From Panicum virgatum (lineage: Eukaryota; Streptophyta; Magnoliopsida; Poales; Poaceae): 64,000 nt of DNA. The notes under the pieces are model-generated. The model saw only the letters and a program-made list of their open reading frames with translations. It had not been told where the DNA came from and ran no database searches. How positions within the stretch are numbered: the stretch's first letter is position 1; each line of letters opens with the position of its first letter. The translations under genes were made by a program, and so were the position numbers. Where the stretch lies: NCBI RefSeq assembly GCF_016808335.1, contig NC_053150.1:29220030-29284029 (forward strand), read 5' to 3'. Of this stretch, positions 56,255-64,000 are shown piece by piece.

Positions 56255-59071
56255 CTACACATCTAACCCATCCAGTGGTGCCTGCTCCTCAGGTACTCGC
56301 AGACACTTCTTCAGCTGAGAAATATGGAAGACATCATGAACTCCTGAGAGGTTGGTAGGCAACTCCAGGCGATAAGCAACTTCGCCTTTCCTCCTCTCTA
56401 GCACCTTGAATGGACCAATGTACCGAGGTGCTAGCTTCCCCTTGACATTAAACCTGCTAATTCCTCTCATCGGTGAGACCTTCAGGTATACATAATCGTC
56501 CACACTGAAAGTCAGGTCCCTCCGTTTGCCATCTGCATAGCTCTTTTGCCTACTCTGTGCAATCCTCAGATTTTCCCGCACAGCCTGTACCATCTGCTCT
56601 GCATCTTCTATAATGTCAGGGCCAAAGAGCTGCTTCTCACCAATCTGATCCCAATAGAGAGGAGTCCTGCACCTTCTGCCATACAATGCCTCAAAGGGGG
56701 ACTTTTTCAGACTGGCCTGGTAGCTGTTGTTGTAGGAGAACTCAGCATACGACATGCACTTTTCCCAACTAGTACCATACTGAATAGCACAAGCTCTCAG
56801 CATATCCTCCAACACTTGGTTGGTTCTCTCTGTCTGCCCATCTGTCTGAGGATGATAGGCGGTACTGAAACGTAGTTTCATATCCAAAGAGTCATGAAGT
56901 TGCTCCCAAAACCGTGAAGTGAACTGGGATCCTCTGTCAGATATGATCTTCTTGGGCACACCATGCAATCAGACAATCCGAGAGATGTACAACTCTACAA
57001 GTCTAGCACCGGAGTAAGTAGTGTTCACTGGAATGAAGTAAGCAACCTTCGTCAGACGATCCACTACTACCCATATAGAGTTGTACCCTTTCTGAGTACG
57101 AGGCAATCCAACGATGAAGTCCATAGTGATTTCCTCCCATTTCCATTCTGGAATCTTCAAAGGCTGTAACAGACCTGCTGGCCTCTGATGCTCAGCCTTA
57201 ACATGCTGACAGGTGTCACAAATAGCCACGTACTCTGCCACTGAACACTTCATCCCATACCACCAGAATTGTTCCTTAAGATCATAGTACATCTTGGTAC
57301 TGCCCGGGTGAATAGAGTAAGCTGTATCATGAGCCTCGCCCAAAATCAACTTCCTGAGATCCTTCACATCTGGCACACAGATCCGGTTCTTGTACCACAA
57401 GGTACCCTGATCATCCTCTCTGAAATGAGGAGCCTTGCCTTTCTTGAGCAACTCACGGATCTCCTGCAGCTTCTCATCTTCCTTCTGATGCTGCCGGATC
57501 TCTGCCTCTAGAGTGGGCACTACCTCGAATGTCACACTCGAAGTATGATGCAAGAAACCCAGACTCAACTGCTCAAACTCCTCACATAACTCCTGAGGCA
57601 TCTGGAAAGCAATGACCATGTTGACATAGCTTCTTCTGCTCAGAGCATCTGCCACAACATGGGCCTTACCCGGATGATTGTGAATCTCCAGGTCATAGTC
57701 CTTGACCAGCTCTAACCATCTCCTCTGCCACATGTTCAGCTCATTCTGCGTGAAAATATACTTGAGGCTCTTGTGATCAGTGTAGATATCACACTGCTGC
57801 CCATACAAGTAATGCCTCCAAATCTTCAGAGCATGCACAACTGCGGCTAGCTCAAGATCATGAGTGGGATAGTTCAGCTCATGCCGACGTAACTGCCGTG
57901 AAGCATAAGCAATCACTCTGCCCTCCTGCATCAGAACACAACCAAGACCATCCTTCGAAGCATCACAGTACACCGTGAACCTCTTGCTCTGGTCTAGCAG
58001 AGTAAGGACTGGCACCGTAGTCAACCTCTTCTTCAGCTCATCAAATGCCATCTGACACTCATCAGTCCATATGAATGCCGCATTCTTCTCTAGCAAGGAA
58101 GTCAAAGGCTTCACGATCTTGGAGAAATTCTCAATGAACCTCCGATAATATCCTACTAAGCCCAAGAATGACCGGACTTCCTTCACCGTCTGCGGTGTCT
58201 CCCACTCGAGCACATCCTTCACCTTGCTCGTATCAACTGCAATACCTCCCTTGGAGATGATATGATCGAGGAATGGAACCTCGTCAATCCAGAACTCGCA
58301 CTTGCTGAACTTAGCATACAACTGATGCTCCCTCAATCTCCACAACACGAGACTCAGATGAACTTCATGCTCTGCCTCTGACTTGGAAAATATCAGAATA
58401 TCATCAATAAAGATCACCACGAAGACATCCAGATAATCCATGAAAACCATGTTCATCAGGTGCATGAAGAAAGCTGGGGCATTAGTCAAGCCGAAAGACA
58501 TGACTGTGTACTCATACAGCCCATACTTGCAAGTGAGTGCCGCCTTCGGAATATCCTCAGGATGAATCCTCAGCTGAAAATAACCCGAACGCAGATCAAT
58601 CTTCGAGAATACACGAGCACCTCGAAGCAGATCAAATAGATCCTCAATACGGGGTAGTGGATGCTTGTTCTTAATGGTAACTGCGTTCAGTTCTCGATAA
58701 TCGACACACATTCTCTTCGAGCCATCCTTCTTATCTACTAGCAACAATGGAAAAGCCCAAGGAGAAAAGCTGCGACGGATATAGCCCTTGGCTAGCAACT
58801 CATCAATAGTCTTCTTGACTTCCTCATGCTCTATAGGTGCCATGCGGTAGGGCCGCTTTGCAATAGGAGCAGTGCCAGGCAAGAGATCAATAGAAAACTC
58901 GATGTCTCGTTCAGGAGGCATACCTGGCAAATCATCCGGGAATTCAGACACCACGCGAATACCATCTGTGGGTCTAGCCTCCATCTGATGAAGAAATCCA
59001 GAATTCTCCGTAGCACTGACTTTCACCTCTTGGCCAACAGATGCTGACAAGTGAACTGCCGCTGAGCACAA
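56255..59071 (-). pseudogene. Reverse transcriptase, RNase H and integrase of copy B
   Basis: A 700-codon open frame (59071-56969) holds RT ([33 protein letters not shown]; catalytic FIDDILIFS near 58400), RNase H ([39 protein letters not shown]) and the integrase zinc region ([23 protein letters not shown]) with the first catalytic Asp in [15 protein letters not shown] at 56971-56969 replaces an expected CGA (Arg). The next frame (56968-56255) carries the second Asp in [12 protein letters not shown], the Glu in [14 protein letters not shown] and the [21 protein letters not shown]-terminal region. All DDE residues are present, so the single stop is the main defect of this part. It ends at the TAG before the chromodomain. 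Confidence 0.9.
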
Positions 59072-59415
59072 TCAATACGAACTCCCCATCTGGTAAGGGT
59101 CTCCATGCCCAAAATCACATCTATCCCCGAGGAATCAATGACGATCAAACCAGTGCGGAACTCTACCCCCCTTATGACAATACTAACTTTGGAGCATATA
59201 GAACATGTATGTATCTGGCCCCCAGGTGAGGTAACTACCATAGCTATCCTCATACAAGAAACTGGTATACCATGCTTCTCGGCAAATGACTTGGAAATGA
59301 AAGAATGAGTAGCATCGGTATCGAAAAGCACTATAGCGGGGTGGGAGTTGACCATGAACGTACCAATAACCACATTAGGAGCCTCGGCCGCTGACTCGGC
59401 CGTCATGTGGTTCAC
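59023..59415 (-). pseudogene. Protease of chromovirus copy B
   Basis: The frame starts NHMTAESAAEAPNVVIGTF, with the active-site region VLFDTDATHSF where copy A has LFDTGATHSF. The Gly-to-Asp change (G-to-A) destroys the retropepsin D-T/S-G motif. [18 protein letters not shown] follows; then a one-base loss shifts the frame into the next segment (59071). Confidence 0.85.
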
Positions 59416-60631
59416 CCGACCCTGTGCTAGCGCCCTGGGCTGAGTTGGGTGCCCCTGCTGTCCCGCCTGCGTCTTCCGGGGGCAAGAGTTGGCGTAGTGC
59501 CACGGCTGGCCGTAGTGAAAGCAGGTGTGGAGGAGTCCTGGAGCCTGCTATCCGGCAGGAGGAGCTACCTGCCGTGGAGCCTGAGGTGCTGGCGGAGCTG
59601 GTGGAGTAGCACGAGCTGGAGGTTCCGGTAACCTTAGGCCCTGCCCCACCTACTGCTGCTGTCGAGGCGGGTACTACTGCAGCCGCTGCTGGTACTGCTG
59701 GGGAGGCCAGTACTGTTGCTGCTGGGTTGGCTGGAGATGAGGACGGGTGTTGCTGCTGGAAGCAACTGGAGTGATCTTCCTCTTCTTATCCTCCATCTCC
59801 AGGTGCTTGCGCTCTGTGTTGAGCGCGCTGTCAACCAGATGGTTGAAGTCGTCGAAGCGGAGGTTGAGCAGCGCGTACTGGATGTAGTCCTCGAGACCCT
59901 CCATGAAGTGCTCCTGCTTGTCGCGGTCATCCGCGACCTCGGCAGGGGCGTAGCGAGCGAGCTAAAGGAAGCGATCACGATACTCTGTGACCGTAATAGT
60001 TCCCTGAAGTGAAAAGGATAGAAGTTTGGCGAATGATTAGCTCATGCTTCAGAAAAATAGAACAAGGGGGATACTAGCTCAAAAGGAAATGCTGAAAGAT
60101 TATATCTGAGTTTACCTGCTTAAGTGCAAGGAACTCCTTCTTCTTCGTCTTCATAACGCCTGCGGGGACATTGTGGCAGCGGAACCGCTCCCGGAACTGG
60201 ATCCAGGTGAAAGCCTCGCGGTCCTGAACTCGGTGGGACTCCCACGAGTCCAAAGCTGCCCCTCGCAACTGTCCTGCTACGTACAAGACACGCTCCCGAT
60301 CATCACACTGGGCGATGTCCAGCTGTCGCCCCACTGCACGGAGCTAATCGTCTGCCTGAAGTGGGTCAGACGTGTGGGAGAACATCGGCGGGTGACCCCT
60401 CAGAAACTCCGTACGCCTGTCGCGGGGCTGCTGTGGTGGAGGCGGCGGCTGAGCGCGGACCTGCAACAGTGCCTGAACGGTGTTGTTCAGGGTGGCCATC
60501 ATCTGCATCTGGAGCTGGAAGAACTTCTCCGGAGTCAAGGGTGGAGGCATCGGCATCCCGGTACCCTAGTTGTTCTGCCCCTGGTTGTTCTGTCCCTGCT
60601 GCTGGTCAGAACCGCGCCTGGTGTTCACCAT
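59416..60631 (-). pseudogene. gag of chromovirus copy B
   Basis: ATG at 60631 (MVNTRRGSDQQQGQN), a stop, then PPLTPEKFFQLQMQMM, a proline run, and SDPLQADD with a stop replacing Trp. Capsid continues RQLDIAQCDDRERVLYVAGQ, LDSWESHRVQ and KKKEFLALKQ up to the intron (60115-60005). It then reads GTITVTEYRDRFL, TAG, LARYAPAEVADDRDKQEHF and a Gln/Pro-rich linker with stops. The zinc knuckle near 59520-59480 reads CFHYGQPWHYANSC: its second Cys is Tyr, whereas copy A retains CYHCGQPGHYANSC. Protease follows in the same direction. Confidence 0.85.
60005..60115 (-). other. Intron in gag, copy B
   Basis: 111 bp, gtaaactcag...ctatccttttcacttcag, phase 0 between LALKQ and GTITVTE. It contains an in-frame TAG, a pyrimidine-rich 3' end and gctaatc about 35 bases before the acceptor. 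It is almost identical in position and sequence to 25638-25527. Confidence 0.75.
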
Positions 60632-61188
60632 CTGATTTGAACAAAAGATTTCATGAGCAAAGATATTGCAGGTATAATTTCAGACGGATACGATATCTTT
60701 CTGTAAGGAAGACTTAGACATGATAAAGTAGACAGGATAGAGTGGACGGTTTTACCCCCAACGATCTAACTTGTTTTATTAATTAATTAACTTTTAACTT
60801 AAGACTGATTTTTATTAAACAAATTTAACTACTAAACTATGCAATCATTCAAAAATCCAAATCAAACATGTAGCATAATAACAAGCATTCAAATGTGCAC
60901 ACTTTAGTCGAGTTTATCACGCGACTCGACTAACATAACGTGTCGCAGAACGTTCTATCGTGCTATTATAAAGGGGTCATTTAGCTTACACCTATGATGG
61001 TCGGTTGACTTACTTCTGGCCAAAATCTACGGAAACTAATTCTATAGAGAGAAATCAAGGCAAGACGAGTAAAAATCTTGGAATTTCAAGGAATATAATA
61101 GCAAAATAGTTTCAGCAGACAAGACTAGAGAAAAGAAGACCTAAAACTCGACCAGTTCTATCTAGGCTTTCGTCCTATAGTCGATATA

Positions 61189-61200
61189 GCTCTGATACCA
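61189..61200 (-). other. Primer-binding site (tRNA-iMet), copy B
   Basis: tggtatcagagc on the minus strand, three bases inside the 5' LTR edge (61204). Confidence 0.9.
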
Positions 61201-61203
61201 CTC

Positions 61204-62498
61204 TGTAACACACGGTTTATAAAAGGACATAAACCGAGCAATCATATACGTGCCAGGATCAAGTCACACGTATGTACAACAGAATGAACATTATATCACA
61301 GCACATATCACATAAAAGATATAATAAAGCGAGTACGAATATTATTTGTTACAATAATGACAAAAGTCTAGTACAGAGTATGCGCAAGCATAATACATAA
61401 ACGATAACTCTCGCTGGAAGCTGAGCAGGGCGCCACAGGGACATCGACTGGGAGATGAATGCCTAAGAGTCCTCGTAGTCCTGGTAGCGCTGAGTGAACT
61501 CCCTCGCGTCGGCAGGAACTGAGCAGCAGTAGAGTGTCCCAAGAGGAAAAAGAGTAGAGTAGGCAAGAGTGAGTACACAACTTGTACTCAACAAGTATAA
61601 CACAAACTATGAGGCTCTAAGGTTGGCTGAATCAACTGCATTAGCTTTTAAGTCTTGGCAAAATTTTATTAATGCTAATTACTACAAGTTGATGAATTAC
61701 CATAAACCCAGTTACATAGTAATTAATCAGAATTAATTATGATACTACTGAGAACCAAACCAAACCAAACCAATCACCCGGGGAAACCCTCCTAACCAAA
61801 GGAAGATAACCCCACTAATCAAAAGGAGGATCTGGGCCGCTCATGACCGTGAGCACGGCTAGTATACCAGTTTTTCACTCTGCAGGGGTTGCACATCTTT
61901 ACCCACAAGTCGTGAGCTATGCTAGTTGTTCATCACACTTCCTTAGGAGAGATGGCTAGCAAACTCACTACGAGGCCTTTACAAAGAATCTCATTGGTAA
62001 GGAGTAACCGCGAGGGTGGATCGGCGACTATGGAGCAGGTCTAGTGGGCGTGAAGACACAGGTGCACAGACCAAGCACAGACGAGGCCACTCAGTACGAG
62101 GGCCATAGAAGCTTACCTCCCCTGCCCCGCAGGTAAGTTACTCCAAACCAAAAATACCTAATTATTATGCCAAGACCATCCCATTATAGTCTTGTGGTAG
62201 CGCTGTTGTCCCAGGTTGTCGCTCTATGAACCGGTCCTTATAGAGAGTGGCCAACCAAGCACTAAGCATCGTGCTGGTCCCCTAAACTAAGCTAGAACTG
62301 TTCTACGCATTATAACGATCGCGTGGACATAAAGAATGCCTAAAACGGAGCTAGAACGCAAAAACTAGGCCTAAAACAAGTTCTAGGGGCTTAACTGTAA
62401 GAAAAACAGAGTTTCTGGGGGTTTTCTGCAAAAACCGAGGACCTAAACATAATTAATGGCTCGGCGGCAACGGAGCTCGCCGGAGCGCGGTGTACCGG
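61204..62498 (-). repeat. 5' LTR of copy B, partial with internal deletions
   Basis: It begins tgtaacacacggtttataaa. Compared with 52613-56032 it has lost about 480 bp at 62286 (joined at an aaac shared by both edges, so the acidic exon is gone) and a second stretch of similar size at about 62455. It is cut at 62499 by LTR G; the remainder lies outside the window. Confidence 0.8.
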
Positions 62499-64000
62499 TG
62501 TAACACCCAGTTTATAAAAGAACATAAACCGAGCAATCATATACGTGCCAGGATCAAGTCACACGTATATACAACAGAATGAACAGTATATCATAGCACA
62601 TATCACGTAAAAAGACATAATAAAGCGAATACGAATGTTATTTATTACAATAATGACAAAATGTCTGATACAGCGGAAGCGAAGTACAAAAATACGGTAA
62701 AAGCTCTCCAAAGCTGAAGCAGGGCGCCACAGGGACGTCGACTGGGAGACGAAGCACCTAGAAGTCCTCGTAGTCCTGGTAGCGCTGGACGAACTCCCTC
62801 GTGTCGGCAGGAACTGAGCAGCAGTAGCGTAGCCAAGAGGAAAAAGTAGAGAAGAGGCAAGAGTGAGTACACAACTTGTACTCAACAAGTATAACACAAA
62901 CTATGAGGCTCTAGGCTGGCTGACTCAACTGCATTAGCTTTTAAGTGTTGGCAAAATTTTATTAAAGCTATTTACTACGAGTTGATGAATTACCATTAAC
63001 CCAGTTACATAGTAATTAATCAAGTTTAGTCATGATACTACTGAGAACCAAAACCAAGACCAAGCCACCAAGGAAAAACCCCGAGAAGCACCTCCCTCGT
63101 CGGAAGGAGATAACTTCACTAATCAAAAGGAGGATCTGGGCCGCTCATAACCGTGAGCACGGCTAGTATACCAGTTTTACACTCTGCAGAGGTTGCACAT
63201 CTTTACCCACAAGTCGTGAGCTACGCCAGTTGTTCATCACACTTCCTTAGGTGAGATGACTAGCGACTCACTACGAGGCCTTTAAAAAGAATCTCGTTGG
63301 TAAGGCGTAACCGCGAGAGTTAGGTCGGCGACGATGGGGCCCACCTCCGGGGGTACAAGCACAGGAGCGCAATCCAAGCACAGACCAAGCCGGAGGAGCA
63401 GGGACCATTGAAGCTTACTACTCTTGCCCCGCAGGTAAGTTACTCCAAACCAAAAAGATCTAATTATTACGCCAAGTCTATCCCATTCTAGCCTTGTGGT
63501 AGCGCTGTTGTCCCAGGTTGTCGCTCTATGAACCGGCCCTTATGGAGAGTGGCCAACCAAGCACTAAGCACCGTGCTGGCCCCCTAAACCATGTTTCTAA
63601 CAAAAGCCAATTTTAACGAGACGTGAGCCACTCAAGCCACACAGAGTGCCACTCTCAGGATTAGATTCAAGTAAACCATTAATCAAATTAATTAAAAAGG
63701 ACCAGAGTGTGTTATAGCGCAGCAACCTAGCACAACTAACCAAAATGCAACCCAAAGGTATATATAAAGGATATAAAGTGGCTAGGAAATCCTTATAGGC
63801 ATACAGTATTAAAATGCAGTATGAAATTGTAATTAAAGTGATAGGTTGTTCATGTTATACTTGCCTTCCTCGTACTGCTCTGGCTGCTGCTCAAAGTGCT
63901 CGGAAGAAGGCTGCTCCTGGTACTGGTACTGGGGCTCCTCAACTGGATCAGCGTCTACTCACGAACACATGGCCAAAACAATGCACAAAATAAGCATACA
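62499..64000 (-). repeat. Chromovirus-family LTR (G), truncated by window end
   Basis: It starts tgtaacacccagtttataaa, inserted after accgg in the 5' LTR of copy B. It shares the variant gcacctccctcgtcggaagg with solo LTR F. Only the last 1.5 kb (in sense orientation) is visible. Confidence 0.85.
62758..63957 (-). pseudogene. LTR-borne spliced acidic ORF, copy G
   Basis: The acidic exon (63957-63865) reads DADPVEEPQYQYQEQPSSEH, FEQQPEQYEE, open throughout. It ends at GC donor gaag|gcaagt (63864-63863). Acceptor gctgctcag. The last exon (62813-62758) reads VPADTREFVQRYQDYEDF and TAG, also open. No in-frame stop is seen in either exon, making this the best preserved copy. Function unknown. Confidence 0.55.

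Larger units (their letters stand above)
52613..64000 (-). mobile_element. Chromovirus copy B (Tekay/Del-like), nearly complete
   Basis: On the minus strand it has a 5' LTR (from 61204 upward, shortened and invaded by another LTR at 62499), iMet PBS (61200-61189), gag-pol with chromodomain (60631-56069), polypurine tract and 3' LTR (56032-52613). The left flank is ctcag (52608-52612); the other TSD lies beyond the window. Domain order protease-RT-RNase H-integrase-chromodomain defines it as a chromovirus. Several stops and lost catalytic residues make it non-functional. Confidence 0.9.

Overview
This window looks like nuclear DNA from a grass (Poaceae). It is almost entirely nested LTR retrotransposons: grass-type Ty3 elements with 1.7-3.8 kb LTRs, primer-binding sites for tRNA-iMet and (by family) tRNA-Asp, and 5-bp target-site duplications. 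It also holds two broken gene families with GT-AG introns. I see no intact protein-coding host gene, no tRNA or rRNA gene and no CRISPR array. The species cannot be named from the sequence alone.

Layout. 1-767: end of an LTR (+). 768-5908: non-autonomous Ty3 element (-) with gag and protease but no reverse transcriptase. 5909-6739 and 17008-18140: two halves of one minus-strand multi-exon pseudogene of the 'putative gypsy-type transposon' (Transposase_28-like) family. It is split by a complete 10.3-kb non-coding LTR element (6740-17007, +, a LARD) whose insertion point and TSD are clear. 18141-26862: chromovirus copy A (-, Tekay/Del-like), damaged. 26984-30618: a related LTR (+). 30636-31719: broken gene with a PB1-like domain (+). 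32261-49196: second copy of the non-autonomous Ty3 element (+), interrupted by two LTRs of the chromovirus family (32292-39719, itself holding 35560-39282; and 42789-46207, a clean solo LTR). 49775-50848: second PB1-like pseudogene (-), paralogous to the first and convergent with it. 52613 to the window end: chromovirus copy B (-), nearly full gag-pol with several stops, its 5' LTR invaded by another LTR at 62499.

Most interesting. (1) The long LTRs themselves appear to carry a small spliced gene. An acidic exon ends at a GC splice donor, followed by a phase-1 intron of about 1 kb and a last exon ending in a conserved stop ahead of AATAAA. Eight chromovirus LTR copies show the last exon, and the LARD LTRs show the same arrangement with a different last exon. 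(2) The LARD leader just after its primer-binding site holds a 128-bp tandem repeat. Its hairpins differ between units by paired compensatory changes, and further hairpins and two interleaved 7-bp stems follow: a candidate structured RNA. (3) Both chromovirus copies carry a spliceosome-type intron inside gag at the same codon boundary. (4) Both chromovirus copies share a TAG just before the chromodomain, and both non-autonomous Ty3 copies share a TAA in gag, as expected of families spread from already-defective or read-through masters.
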